In this document: in pieces, positions 35,438-44,605 of the stretch
Position numbering within the stretch: position 1 is the stretch's first letter
Layout: each line of letters begins with the position of its first letter
Assembly: GCF_021390545.1 (NCBI RefSeq)
Contig: NZ_JAJUWR010000002.1
Location: 205,535 to 269,534, forward strand
DNA: 64,000 bases
Reading direction: 5' to 3'
From: Algoriphagus sp. AGSA1
GTDB lineage: Bacteria > Bacteroidota > Bacteroidia > Cytophagales > Cyclobacteriaceae
Notes under the pieces: generated by a model
Databases searched by the model: none
What the model saw: the letters and a program-made list of their open reading frames with translations, nothing else
Told to the model about the DNA's origin: nothing
Position numbers and translations under genes: made by a program

Positions 35438-36486
35438 AGGCTGATGGTTAATGATACACCATAGGTGTCGGTAGTATCGTCTATTTGTAGAATATGTTTC
35501 CCGGGGTAGATCAGTTCGAGTCTTCGCTTTACATTTGCCAATCCTAGCCCCCCTTTCTCTTTTCGTGCTGTTGGGATCCCCGGCTTGGAATTGATGCAGT
35601 TGAATTTCAATTCTTCATTGCTTACATCAAAATACAACTGCACAAACGATTTTTTCTCTAAGTCCATATTGTGTTTGATGGCATTTTCTACAAATGTGAC
35701 CAGGAGTAAGGGGGCGATTTGAACTCCGCTCAGTTCCCCTTGTTTCGAGATCAGGTATTCAAAATTGTCCCTTCTTATTTGTTCCAGACTTAATAGATCC
35801 TCCAAAAAATGAATGTCGGCGGTCAGCAGTACACGGGATCTTGCACTGTCATAGAGCTGATATCGGAGTAGGTCACTCAGCTTCATGAGTACCTGCGAGG
35901 CTTTTATTGGATCTTTTTGGGTGAGTACGTTCGCATTGTTGAGCATGTTGAAGAGAAAGTGCGGGTTGATCTGGTTTTTAAGCTGCTCCATTTCTGATCT
36001 CAGCGTCGTTTTTTCCAACTCGTTTATCCGGTGGCTATCGAGAATAGAGCGTTGAAACAGTTTAATTGCCGTGGAAGCCATCGTAAGTACCAGGACTACA
36101 AATGAAACAGAAAGCATTCCGGCAGCTTCTCTATAGGCATCAGCCCTTCTATAGGAAGCCAAAATTTCCCAGCTGATAAAGTAGATGACAGAGATAATGG
36201 CAATGGTGGAAATTAGCGATAATGCATAGGCGAAATAGCGGTTGGTGAAGAAAAATCGGGGGACATACCAATACATGTTCAGATAAAACAACAAAACAAA
36301 AACCAACACAAGCCCACTACTGATAATGGACTGAACCGGTTCAATAAATTGCGGTTGGCTATTGAATAAAACTAAGGTGATGAATATGATCAATGAAATA
36401 TGGCGCGCCAACCTGTAGTCGGAAGAAACAAAAAATTTATATACCCAATCTTTTTCCATCACTGAACTTTTTTCTGAATTTCTCAT
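35434..36486 (-). CDS. LytS-like membrane sensor histidine kinase (His_kinase/HATPase)
   Basis: The 350-residue protein has four predicted membrane helices in the first ~150 residues (for example ISLIIFITLVLFNSQPQF, IISSGLVLVFVLLFYLNMYWYV, YALSLISTIAIISVIYFISW, LSVSFVVLVLTMASTAIKLF). The His_kinase motif QINPHFLFNMLNNANVL (about 190, phospho-His in PHFLFN) and HATPase N-box FVENAIKHNMD, plus GGLGLANVKRRL, are present. It has no extracellular sensor domain, so the membrane part probably senses directly. It is paired with the LytTR regulator downstream. Confidence 0.93.
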   Translation of the reverse strand: MRNSEKSSVMEKDWVYKFFVSSDYRLARHISLIIFITLVLFNSQPQFIEPVQSIISSGLVLVFVLLFYLNMYWYVPRFFFTNRYFAYALSLISTIAIISVIYFISWEILASYRRADAYREAAGMLSVSFVVLVLTMASTAIKLFQRSILDSHRINELEKTTLRSEMEQLKNQINPHFLFNMLNNANVLTQKDPIKASQVLMKLSDLLRYQLYDSARSRVLLTADIHFLEDLLSLEQIRRDNFEYLISKQGELSGVQIAPLLLVTFVENAIKHNMDLEKKSFVQLYFDVSNEELKFNCINSKPGIPTARKEKGGLGLANVKRRLELIYPGKHILQIDDTTDTYGVSLTISL

Positions 36487-36822
36487 AATATCTATCGCAG
36501 AGTAGTAGGTACAGGGAAATAGCTTTTAACCCAAAACCCTTATAGATCCTGCAAACTATAGGTCAAAAACCGACAAAATCAGTATGCTTGCTTTCAAGAG
36601 GATCAACCCTTGCAAGGGCTCTTCCGGCAAGGTCTATTATAGACGATGTTTCCTGACAGTAGGTAAAACTAAAACAGATTTTGGGACAAACCCTCTTTTT
36701 TATACCAAAGCCTCTGCCTATTAGATGAAACCCGATAAAACGGTTACTTGCAGAGCTCGTTTATGATTGGTTTTTGGACTGGGCAGATTTTGATCTCCGG
36801 TATTGATATTCTTTTTATGTGT

Positions 36823-36909
36823 TTATAATTGTTTTTCAATGGTCACATGGAATCTCGCCCGGGGAATAATCATCCCTTTGTGTGTCGCCTTCGACATGCT
36901 CGATTTCAT
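36823..36909 (-). CDS. Leader-unit peptide, copy 2 (orphan)
   Basis: The 28-residue ORF begins MKSSMSKATHKGMII, then PRARFHVTIEKQL, then TAA. It has exactly the length of copy 4 and matches it at 15 of 28 residues by eye. Four bases after the stop, where other copies have the ATG of a gene, the sequence is ATA, and no ORF follows. The nearest gene on this strand is the histidine kinase, starting about 340 bases on. Confidence 0.5.
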   Translation of the reverse strand: MKSSMSKATHKGMIIPRARFHVTIEKQL

Positions 36910-36985
36910 GTGTTTATATTTTGTATGGGATACATGGGATCTTTGACGATTAATCCGCCAGTCGGCGGAGCCTAGTGTGTTCAAT
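36910..36985 (-). repeat. Decayed leader unit abutting copy 2
   Basis: Read on the minus strand it ends ATATAAACAC directly at the ATG of copy 2 and contains relics of the conserved block (EHTR, then SHVSHTKYK in frame). It is split by a TCCGCC-AGTC-GGCGGA palindrome at 36954-36969. Confidence 0.5.
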
Positions 36986-37095
36986 GATGATTTTAATCGT
37001 GTCTATTTTATATGATTATCCCCTTTGTACCAGCATTGGGATAAAAGCATCATTTGTTTAGGAAAGGCTAGCGTCAAGGCCACTTTTGTTATCGG

Positions 37096-37117
37096 CCTGC
37101 CTGCCGGCAAAGGCAGG
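37096..37117. repeat. GC-rich REP-like palindrome
   Basis: Starts CCTGCCTGCCGGC and ends GGCAGG; its first 20 bases are identical to 43217-43236 within leader unit copy 3b. Confidence 0.6.
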
Positions 37118-37583
37118 TCTTCCTGCCCGTAAAACAAGAAAAATACGGCTACTGGTATCATTGCGGATATACATGTCTTTTTACAATCTGGAATAGGAGT
37201 TCGACCGCCCGTTTTTTGCTCTTTTTAGTATTAGAAAGCAGGTCTCTGTGCCCCGAAACCCATTTGCTATAAAACCTAGCCCATTTGGTATAATTCCAAA
37301 ATAGGGTGTTGGAATGGCGGCTACTTTAGCACTCATCGAAAGCAAAATCCAGAAGCAAATAATTATAAGTGCTATGAAGAAGACCAAACCATTACCACAT
37401 CGACAACTACTTTCCAAGAGCTTGAAAACAAGCCGTTCACAAAGCCATCCAATGAGAAACACTGGTTTTTCTTTAGGTCGTTTTTGGCTACAACATAAAC
37501 GTTTTTGGCTAAACCTCTTTGGAAAAGGCGAGCCAATTTTGTTTCGTCAATATCAGGATATGAATTTACAAAAGATACGCGGC

Positions 37584-40010
37584 ATGAATCTTTACAGACC
37601 GAAAGAAAGAAATTTTTACAGATCAGATAAAATCCTGATGTTGACTCTGATACTGAGTATGATCAGCGTCCTGTCAGTTGCCCAGTCAACAGGAAATCTT
37701 AAAGGTAAAGTTATTGAACAAACTACAAAGCAACCTATGGTAGGCGTGACGGTTAAGTTGGACGATACCCAATTTGGTGCGATTACCGATATCGATGGTG
37801 TTTTTTCTATAGCCAACGTGCCCTCTGGGTCCTATTCACTCACATTTTCATTTATTGGCTTTCAGACAAAAAAGGTAACTGATATTGTCATTTCAGGCAG
37901 TAAAACATACTATGCTGAATTCGAGATGCTGGATGATGTTGGCGAGCTAGGCGAAGTGACGGTAGTCGCCTTTAAGGGTGAGAATAATCCGTTAACGCCA
38001 GTATCCGCTTTTTCATATTCCAGGGAGGAAATCTTCCGAAATGCAGGATCACAAGGGGATATCATGAGGGCTCTGGCGGTCTTACCCGGTGTAGTCAGTG
38101 CCGGGGCCCAATTCTCAGCCATAGCGGCAAGAGGCCAGGGTACGCAGGACAACGTATATATGGTGGATGATATGCCCATGTTCAATCTGTCCCACTTGGA
38201 GGCAGAGGGTATCTCCTCGGGTTTCAATGACCCCAACGGCGGTAGGTTTAGTATTTTCGCCCCCCGTGTAGTGGATAATGTTCAGTTCCAGAATGGTGGG
38301 TTTGATGCCACATTTGGTCGGAAATCTTCCTCATACCTTGGGCTTGGCATCAAAGAAGGAAATAGGGAAAGCAGTTCTTTTAGTGCGCAGTTGGAGCTTT
38401 TGGGAGTGACACTGATTTATGATGGTCCGCTTACCAAAAAGACAAGCCTTTTTACTTCTGCACGCTACCAGAATTTCGCAGGTGTGGCTAGCATCACAGG
38501 GGTGCCCAATATGGGATCGATATCGCTGGGCGATTATCTGGTAAAAACGACCACGGAGATCAATACCAAAAACAGGCTTTCCTTTATTGCCATGTACAAT
38601 CCTGAGCGACCCAGCAGGTGGATTGATGATATCGAGGCAGGTACCAATATCAATGATGACAACAGTGCGGGACAGGTTCTCTATAACCATCGAGGAAGCA
38701 ATACCTTGGTAGGTCTGAATCTGCGTACACTGACCAGTACATCCAGTTATTGGAAAAATGTACTTTATTTCCGCGCTTCTACCGTGGACAACAGATTCGG
38801 CTATTATACTCCCTCTCTTACTTCTGACGGAGAAATACTGGATCCGGCGTTTGGTGCATACAGGGATGATCTCAGAACTATAAAAAATGACCAGCAGGAG
38901 ATAGGGTACCGGTCCATCTATACCAAGAATTACGATAAAGTCACTTTAACAGCGGGGATTGATGCCATTGCCGTCAATTTGGATTATGAGCGAAATCTAG
39001 CCCGAACCGATACGCTTTATACCTTCAGATCCACTGATTTTCGTCCTGACCCTTCCCGGTATTTTCAGATTTTAGATCCGGCTCGCTACAATTCCTCCTT
39101 CGAAAATACGGCTTTCAACGGTTCGGCATATGCCAGTCTTTCTTGGAATGTCACTAAGCGACTTACCTTAAATCCTGGGCTTCGCTACGATTTCACAGGA
39201 TTTGCTGAGCAGCACACCATTTCACCGAGATTAAGTGGTAGTCTGTTATTGGGAGATAGACAGAGTATCAATTTTGCCACCGGTATTTATTATCAGGATG
39301 TGGCCTATTCCAATGTCGCCGCACAAAGTTTTGGTGATGTAATCAAAAATGAGCGGACTATACAAAGTATCCTTGGCTATAAGATGCAATTTTCAGGAGA
39401 CTTGAAGCTTGTGGCCGAGGCCTGGCACAAGCAGTTTGATGATTTGGTCGTACAGCCCAACAGGGCTGAAAGCTATCTGACAAATGACGGTACTGGCTAT
39501 GCCTATGGAGCTGATTTCAGTTTGATCAAAAGACTTTCAAAAAAGTATTATGGCCAAGTAAGTTATTCTTACATGCAAAGTGTACGGGATGATAACGACG
39601 GGTATGGAGAATATGATTTTACATTCAACATACCGCATGTGTTCAGTGCCTTGGCAAGTTATAAGCCAAATGAGAAGTGGGTGCTGTCGGCCAAGTTCAG
39701 GTACTCAACAGGGCGTCCGATTGATGATTATATAATCCATGAAAATGTTTTTAATGACATGAACATGTTGCGGTATTCGCAGGAACTAACCTCCAGAAAC
39801 GGAAGGTTGCTGGACGATTTTGTAAGCTTTGATATCCGGGCAGACTACAATATACAGATGAGGCGAAGTGCCCTGACCGTGTTTCTGGACATCACCGACA
39901 TCCAAAATACATTCAATGTGAATTTTGAACAGTTTATCCCACTCACTGGTCAGATTTCACGCTCAGGACTTGGGATGTTTCCCACGTTTGGACTGAAAAT
40001 CGAACTGTAA
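37584..40010 (+). CDS. TonB-dependent receptor with CarboxypepD_reg domain
   Basis: The protein of about 808 residues has a signal peptide (ILMLTLILSMISVLSVAQS). A CarboxypepD_reg-like domain (GNLKGKVIEQTTKQPMVGVTV...DIDGVFSIANVPSG) is followed by a plug (about 110-220; GQGTQDNVYMVDDMPMFNLSHL) and a barrel ending MFPTFGLKIEL. It lacks the SusC signature and no SusD gene follows, so it is a general TonB receptor. It starts the operon with the molybdoenzyme genes 98 bases downstream, suggesting import of that enzyme's substrate or of a cofactor. The start is uncertain: in-frame ATGs exist at 37314, 37560 and 37584; I use the last as it gives the most normal n-region. Confidence 0.85.
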   Translation: MNLYRPKERNFYRSDKILMLTLILSMISVLSVAQSTGNLKGKVIEQTTKQPMVGVTVKLDDTQFGAITDIDGVFSIANVPSGSYSLTFSFIGFQTKKVTDIVISGSKTYYAEFEMLDDVGELGEVTVVAFKGENNPLTPVSAFSYSREEIFRNAGSQGDIMRALAVLPGVVSAGAQFSAIAARGQGTQDNVYMVDDMPMFNLSHLEAEGISSGFNDPNGGRFSIFAPRVVDNVQFQNGGFDATFGRKSSSYLGLGIKEGNRESSSFSAQLELLGVTLIYDGPLTKKTSLFTSARYQNFAGVASITGVPNMGSISLGDYLVKTTTEINTKNRLSFIAMYNPERPSRWIDDIEAGTNINDDNSAGQVLYNHRGSNTLVGLNLRTLTSTSSYWKNVLYFRASTVDNRFGYYTPSLTSDGEILDPAFGAYRDDLRTIKNDQQEIGYRSIYTKNYDKVTLTAGIDAIAVNLDYERNLARTDTLYTFRSTDFRPDPSRYFQILDPARYNSSFENTAFNGSAYASLSWNVTKRLTLNPGLRYDFTGFAEQHTISPRLSGSLLLGDRQSINFATGIYYQDVAYSNVAAQSFGDVIKNERTIQSILGYKMQFSGDLKLVAEAWHKQFDDLVVQPNRAESYLTNDGTGYAYGADFSLIKRLSKKYYGQVSYSYMQSVRDDNDGYGEYDFTFNIPHVFSALASYKPNEKWVLSAKFRYSTGRPIDDYIIHENVFNDMNMLRYSQELTSRNGRLLDDFVSFDIRADYNIQMRRSALTVFLDITDIQNTFNVNFEQFIPLTGQISRSGLGMFPTFGLKIEL

Positions 40011-40108
40011 TTCCATAGATAACAGCACGCAATAATAAAAAGGCCGAATTGCATTTAAGAAGATTCATTGCAGGCCGAAAAATACCCCGTCAATCTAAAT
40101 CCAACAAT

Positions 40109-40585
40109 ATGAAGGTAAGCCTAATCATCAATGAAAAACCAATAGTATTGGAAGCCGATCCGGATATGCCCCTACTGTGGGCAGTGAGAGATCTGGCTAA
40201 TTTAAAAGGTACCAAGTTTGGCTGTGGCAAAGCGCTGTGTGGTGCTTGCTCACTGTATGTGGATGGAGATTTGATAAGGTCTTGTTCCTACCCGGTAAAA
40301 ATGGCTGAGGGCAAACAAATAACAACCATCGAAGGGCTTTCTGAAGACGAAACCAATCTACATCCGGTACAACAGGCCTGGATGGAAATCCAAGTACCTC
40401 AATGTGGCTACTGCCAGCCCGGGTTTATGATGGCCGCAGCCAAACTCTTGGAAGAAAATCCAACCCCAACAGTGGAGGAAATCAAGAACGGAATTTCAAA
40501 TATCTGCCGCTGTGGTACCCACCCACGAATAATCAATGCAATTCTTCTGGCTTCTAAAATCAAAGCTCATGGATCGATCAAATAA
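40109..40585 (+). CDS. (2Fe-2S) subunit of an isoquinoline 1-oxidoreductase-type molybdoenzyme
   Basis: The protein of about 158 residues has two [2Fe-2S] clusters: a plant-type ferredoxin cluster (GCGKALCGACSLYVDG with a further Cys in LIRSCSYPV) and a C-terminal helical cluster (QCGYCQPG and ICRCGTHPRI). It is the small electron-transfer subunit of the xanthine dehydrogenase family. The frame is open back to 40049, but the ATG at 40109 begins the conserved beta-strand (MKVSLIINEKP). Its 3' end overlaps the start of the molybdopterin subunit gene by 17 bases. Confidence 0.94.
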   Translation: MKVSLIINEKPIVLEADPDMPLLWAVRDLANLKGTKFGCGKALCGACSLYVDGDLIRSCSYPVKMAEGKQITTIEGLSEDETNLHPVQQAWMEIQVPQCGYCQPGFMMAAAKLLEENPTPTVEEIKNGISNICRCGTHPRIINAILLASKIKAHGSIK

Positions 40586-42734
40586 GGGCTCCAAAAAGGG
40601 GATTTCCAGAAGAAAGTTTCTGAAAGGTGCTGGAATTGGCGTGTCAGGTACTATGGCCCTGCTTTATTTTGGAAGGTCTTTCATACGAAGGGGGCTGAGT
40701 GGTTTCGTGGCAGAAATGGATATGCCCTCAGGGATTTCTGAATTTGACCATCACTTATGGTTTGAAGTAAATTCAGATAATACAGTCACTATGAAATCCC
40801 CTAAAGTAGAAATGGGGCAGGGTATTTTTACCGGCTTTGCCATGTTGGCGGCTGAAGAACTGGACATGGAATTGGATAAAATTAAAGTAGTCCATGCTTC
40901 CTCTTCCAACGGCATTATTGGAAATACCGGTGTGAGCAACAGTACTTCTTCCCTGTATGTCAGCATACGGGAAGTTGCGGCCACTTTGCGTGAAACCCTA
41001 AAGCTTCAAGCCTCCAAGCTGTGGGGGGTAGAGCCTCAATCAATCTCGACCAAAAATGGAGTTTTGACCTCCTCCGGCAATGAAATAACCTATGCTGACC
41101 TGGCAAAACAAACTTCAAATTGGGAGACAGCCAATACCCCTGCTTTACGGCCAGCTTCATCTTTTAAATACGTGGGTAAAGAACACAAGAGGATTGATTT
41201 GTTGGATAAAGTATTGGGAAAACCGATTTACGGTATTGACACCTCTCTTCCCAATATGGTTTACGGGGCGGTAATGTATAGCCCCTATATAGGAGGAAAA
41301 TTAAAAAATGCGGATTTAACCGGGGCTGAGAACGCAGGTGGCGTTTTGAAAGTAGTTCAGGATAAAGAGTGGATTGGAGTGGTAGCCACTACCAGATTTG
41401 AAGCTGAAAGAGCACTTTCCAGGGTGAAGGCAAATTGGGATTATAATCCAAACTATTCCACTAAAAATGCCATAGAAGCGGTAACAGTGGGTATTGGCAC
41501 GGAGGTGAATATGCAAAAGGAGGGCAATATCAATCGTATTCAATCAAAAGAAATTAAAAGTGAATACCGGACTCCCATTGGTTTTCATGCCGGCATGGAG
41601 CCAAGTATTGTAGTGGCGGACGTGGTGGATGACAAGGTTACGGTCTATACCTCCCACCAACATCTCCCTTTCATGCAGCAATCCATTTCAGATGCTTTGG
41701 GATTCGATAGTAAAAACATAGTAATGGTGCCTGCTTTTTTGGGGGGAGGATTTGGCAGAAAGACTTTCAAACACAATGCGGTGGAGGCCACCAGACTATC
41801 CCAAGCCGTAGGCAGACCTGTTCATCTACTTTACAATCGACAGCAGGAGTTTCAAAATGGATTTGTAAGGCCAAACACCCATCATATACTTAGTGGGAAA
41901 TTAGACAATGAAGGCAAAATTCTGGCAATGCAGCATGAATTTGCCTCTGGTCCGATGGGGTTCATGGCCATGCCGAAAATTGTGGAGCCCATTTTAGGAG
42001 CAGACTTTATTGTAGCTGGCCATGGTGGGCGGATTGGGTATGCTATTGAAAACCTAAGGACCACCATGTGGCAAAGTAAACTGCCCTTTGAGACAAGTAT
42101 GTGGAGAGGAGTGGGCATGTTTGCCAACACCTTTGCCATAGAGAGCTTTATGGATGAATTGGCTAACCAAGCCGGTATAGATCCTATAAAATTCAGACTT
42201 GATCATTGCGGCGATACAGTCCGACAGACCAGGAGAAGAAAAATCCTTGAACTAATTCGGGAAAAATCAGGATGGGACAATCCCTCACCCAGCGAAATTG
42301 GAAAGGGTATGGCCGTTTGTGATGATCATAAGACAATCGCTGCGGCAGTAGTGGAGATAAAAATTGAAGAAGGGAAGATTGTAGTTACCAAGGTATATCA
42401 GGCCATCGATCCGGGTGTAATTATTAATCCCGCTGGTATCCGTCAGCAAGTCGAGGGGGCTACGATGATGGCTATCAGTGCAGGCTTACATGAACAGGGA
42501 ACAATAGAAAAGGGCCAGTTCGTAGAAACCAACTTTCATAATTATAAAGTTGCATCGCTAAGGGATACACCGGATATCGAAGTGATCCTGCATCAAGGTT
42601 CTGACCAGCCTTCGGGAGTTGGTGAACCTCCTATTTCGCCTATTGCTCCTGCTATCGCAAATGCCATTTTCAAGTTAACGGGAAAAAGACTTCGAACTTT
42701 GCCCCTGCAAATGGCCTTGGAAGATTCCAAGTGA
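40569..42734 (+). CDS. Molybdopterin-binding subunit, isoquinoline 1-oxidoreductase beta-like
   Basis: The protein of about 721 residues begins with a Tat signal (KKGISRRKFLKGAGIGVSGTMALLYFG), so the complex is exported folded to the periplasm. Xanthine dehydrogenase family motifs are visible: PKVEMGQGIFTGFAMLAAEEL, HQHLPFMQQSISDALG, FLGGGFGRK (Moco pocket, about 389-397), SMWRGVGMF and the C-terminal GVGEPPISPIAPAIANAI with the likely catalytic Glu (about 694). It hydroxylates an aldehyde or N-heterocycle; electrons probably pass to an external cytochrome, none of which is encoded nearby. Single-chain Ior-type beta subunits have this size. Confidence 0.94.
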   Translation: MDRSNKGSKKGISRRKFLKGAGIGVSGTMALLYFGRSFIRRGLSGFVAEMDMPSGISEFDHHLWFEVNSDNTVTMKSPKVEMGQGIFTGFAMLAAEELDMELDKIKVVHASSSNGIIGNTGVSNSTSSLYVSIREVAATLRETLKLQASKLWGVEPQSISTKNGVLTSSGNEITYADLAKQTSNWETANTPALRPASSFKYVGKEHKRIDLLDKVLGKPIYGIDTSLPNMVYGAVMYSPYIGGKLKNADLTGAENAGGVLKVVQDKEWIGVVATTRFEAERALSRVKANWDYNPNYSTKNAIEAVTVGIGTEVNMQKEGNINRIQSKEIKSEYRTPIGFHAGMEPSIVVADVVDDKVTVYTSHQHLPFMQQSISDALGFDSKNIVMVPAFLGGGFGRKTFKHNAVEATRLSQAVGRPVHLLYNRQQEFQNGFVRPNTHHILSGKLDNEGKILAMQHEFASGPMGFMAMPKIVEPILGADFIVAGHGGRIGYAIENLRTTMWQSKLPFETSMWRGVGMFANTFAIESFMDELANQAGIDPIKFRLDHCGDTVRQTRRRKILELIREKSGWDNPSPSEIGKGMAVCDDHKTIAAAVVEIKIEEGKIVVTKVYQAIDPGVIINPAGIRQQVEGATMMAISAGLHEQGTIEKGQFVETNFHNYKVASLRDTPDIEVILHQGSDQPSGVGEPPISPIAPAIANAIFKLTGKRLRTLPLQMALEDSK

Positions 42735-43021
42735 TTTGAACCAAACTATCAGTGTAAAACCGGTCACACTATTTGCAGGGGATGAAACTCAGGTCGGAGT
42801 ACAATCCGATAGCATGGATATTCCCGGCTGATGTTTTATTTATTGGGAATTGCAAGCCGCCTGGCACCGAATTTCTTCCTAAGATTCGGCCACCGGGAAT
42901 TTGAACGATTTAAATCACTCAACAGTATCAAATAAGTTGATATCAGGTATCAGGAAACGTCTCGAAATCCTGAAAATTATCACCAAACAAGACATTTACC
43001 GACCACTTAAATTAAATTATC
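42735..43021. other. Intergenic region before leader units 3a/3b
   Basis: Contains the inverted repeat CCGAAT/ATTCGG near 42868-42890 (no T-run), then AT-rich sequence up to the first leader unit. No gene seen. Confidence 0.4.
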
Positions 43022-43141
43022 ATGAAATCGAGCATGACGCAAGCGACACACAGAGGGATGATTATTCGCCTGGCGAGATTCTCCCGAAGAAAAATCGGGA
43101 CAGGCTATCTGACCATTAAAAATCAAAATATAAACAGATGA
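43022..43141 (+). CDS. Leader-unit peptide, copy 3a
   Basis: The 39-residue ORF begins MKSSMTQATHRGMII, then RLARF, after which a TCCCGA/TCGGGA palindrome (43082-43100) is inserted in frame. A one-base difference near the end bypasses the usual TAA. The frame then stops at TGA overlapping the ATG of copy 3b (ATGA). The 43138-43141 overlap makes the two ORFs translationally coupled. Confidence 0.5.
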   Translation: MKSSMTQATHRGMIIRLARFSRRKIGTGYLTIKNQNINR

Positions 43142-43272
43142 AATACCCATGTCGAACGGTCGACACACAGGAGCATGATTATCCGAGGGTATTCCCTGCC
43201 CTCCGGGAGGCGGGCACCTGCCTGCCGGCAAAGGCAAGTCAGACCAATAAAAATCAAATTATAAACAGATGA
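43138..43272 (+). CDS. Leader-unit ORF, copy 3b (decayed), overlapping the DoxX-like start
   Basis: The 44-codon frame ends ATAAACAGATGA, so its TGA overlaps the ATG of the DoxX-like gene (43269). The DNA is a decayed leader unit: MS..RHTG can still be read in a shifted frame, but indels and a GC-rich palindrome (43195-43238) replace the rest. The peptide is not conserved; only the stop-start overlap is. Confidence 0.4.
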   Translation: MKYPCRTVDTQEHDYPRVFPALREAGTCLPAKASQTNKNQIINR

Positions 43273-43613
43273 AAATAGTAAGCATAGTACTCTTGATTAT
43301 TTCTGCATTCCTGAGTTTCAAGCACGGATGGGATGCGTTTCAGCCTGCAAATGCGCAGCAGGCCCAAATGATGTCAGACTTGGGAATTACCAAAGGCGTG
43401 ATGCCGTATTTTGGTGTTTTCTCCATCCTTCTTGGCTTGATGTTGTTCTTCCCGCAAACATTCCTGGTAAGCAACATTCTAAATGCAGTGACCATCGTCT
43501 TGATCATGGCGCTATCGCTCAATGCTGGGAATTACAAAATGGCTTTGATAGAAATCCCGTTTCTGGCCATGCCGCTGGTGATGATTTGGTTGAAATATCC
43601 TTTTAAATCCTGA
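43269..43613 (+). CDS. DoxX-like small integral membrane protein, module B
   Basis: The 114-residue protein has four predicted helices (about 3-20, 43-62, 66-84, 90-108) and the motif KHGWDAF near the first. Its paralogue at 48682 shares the FSHG/KHGWD start, MMSELGIT and ALIEIPFL blocks, and a remnant lies at 31682. Small four-helix proteins of this type are grouped with DoxX/DUF families; function unknown. Its start overlaps a leader ORF, and an AraC gene follows after 12 bases. Confidence 0.75.
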   Translation: MKIVSIVLLIISAFLSFKHGWDAFQPANAQQAQMMSDLGITKGVMPYFGVFSILLGLMLFFPQTFLVSNILNAVTIVLIMALSLNAGNYKMALIEIPFLAMPLVMIWLKYPFKS

Positions 43614-43625
43614 AAAAACTCACCT

Positions 43626-44534
43626 ATGAAAAACGCCGCACCATACAGAATAAAGACCATTACAGAAGGACATCGGTTGATCGGCTTGGATATGCCAAAG
43701 CATCCTTTGATCAGTCTGGTGGATGTCTCCCAATTTAAAAATCATGTGGATGTGCATGCTGTGATCTTTGATTTCTACGCCATATCCATCAAGAGAGGCT
43801 GTGACCACTTGCTCTACGGCCAGCAAAAATATGACTTTGATGAAGGATTGATGGCTTTTATGTCACCGGGTCAGATATTGCGGGGAGAAGAGGGGGGAGT
43901 CCCGGCAGGACTTCGGGGCTGGATGCTTTTTTTCCATCCGGATTTGTTGTGGAATACTCCTTTAGCTAAAAAAATCAAGCAATACGACTTCTTTGGCTAT
44001 GCATCCAATGAGGCACTTTTCCTCTCTGAAAAAGAAGAACTCATCATCAATGATATCATTGGCAAGATCAAGCAGGAATACGATTCGAATATCGATGGGT
44101 TCAGTCAGGGTATAATCGTCGCACATCTTGAAACGCTGTTGAGTTATGCCGAGCGTTTTTACAACCGACAGTTTATCACCCGGAAAAAAGCCAGTCATCA
44201 GCTACTTGATCAAATGGAGGAGTTGCTGACCAATTATTTCAATGGGGATGATTTGGTGTCTAGGGGGCTTCCTTCGGTACAATTCCTGGCCGATAAGCTG
44301 AATGTATCATCCAGTTATCTAAGTAGCCTGTTGAAATCACTGACCGGACAGACGGCTCAGCAGCATATCCATGAGAAGCTGATCGAAAAGGCAAAAGAAA
44401 AACTGTCAACCTCACAATTGACTGTCAGCGAGATAGCCTATGACCTGGGTTTTGAGCACCCGCAGTCGTTCAGCAAACTGTTCAAGGCGAAGACCAAAGT
44501 CTCACCATTGGAATTCAGACAGTCTTTCAATTAA
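43626..44534 (+). CDS. AraC-family regulator, module B
   Basis: The 302-residue protein is the closest paralogue of the AraC protein at 31774: IKTITEGHRLIGLDMPKHPLISL, then LLYGQQKYDFDEGLMAFMSPGQILRGEEGGVPAGLRGWMLFFHPDLLW. The C-terminal double HTH (LADKLNVSSSYLSSLLKSLTGQ and LTVSEIAYDLGFEHPQSFSKLFKAKTKVSPLEF) is complete. It is co-directional with the DoxX-like gene, 12 bases away, so the pair is an operon. No reductase gene remains in this module, unlike the others. Confidence 0.92.
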   Translation: MKNAAPYRIKTITEGHRLIGLDMPKHPLISLVDVSQFKNHVDVHAVIFDFYAISIKRGCDHLLYGQQKYDFDEGLMAFMSPGQILRGEEGGVPAGLRGWMLFFHPDLLWNTPLAKKIKQYDFFGYASNEALFLSEKEELIINDIIGKIKQEYDSNIDGFSQGIIVAHLETLLSYAERFYNRQFITRKKASHQLLDQMEELLTNYFNGDDLVSRGLPSVQFLADKLNVSSSYLSSLLKSLTGQTAQQHIHEKLIEKAKEKLSTSQLTVSEIAYDLGFEHPQSFSKLFKAKTKVSPLEFRQSFN

Positions 44535-44605
44535 CTCAAATACGACCTCTAACTCAAATACAACCTCGCCGAACTGTCCTTTCCCTGACAAATAGTTTCC
44601 ATTCC

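Larger units (their letters stand above)
36487..37583. other. Long intergenic region with repeat units
   Basis: This is about 1.1 kb between divergent operons. It contains leader unit copy 2 (36823-36909), a decayed further copy (36910-36985) and a GC palindrome (37096-37117) sharing a 20-base string with 43217-43236. The rest to the TonB receptor is AT-rich. A hydrophobic minus-strand frame at 37181-37462 is not convincing as a gene. Confidence 0.6.

Noticed and set aside
37181..37462. Hydrophobic 93-codon minus-strand frame
   Set aside because: It overlaps the upstream region of the TonB receptor gene, shows no family motif, and its hydrophobic run is explained by AT-rich DNA.
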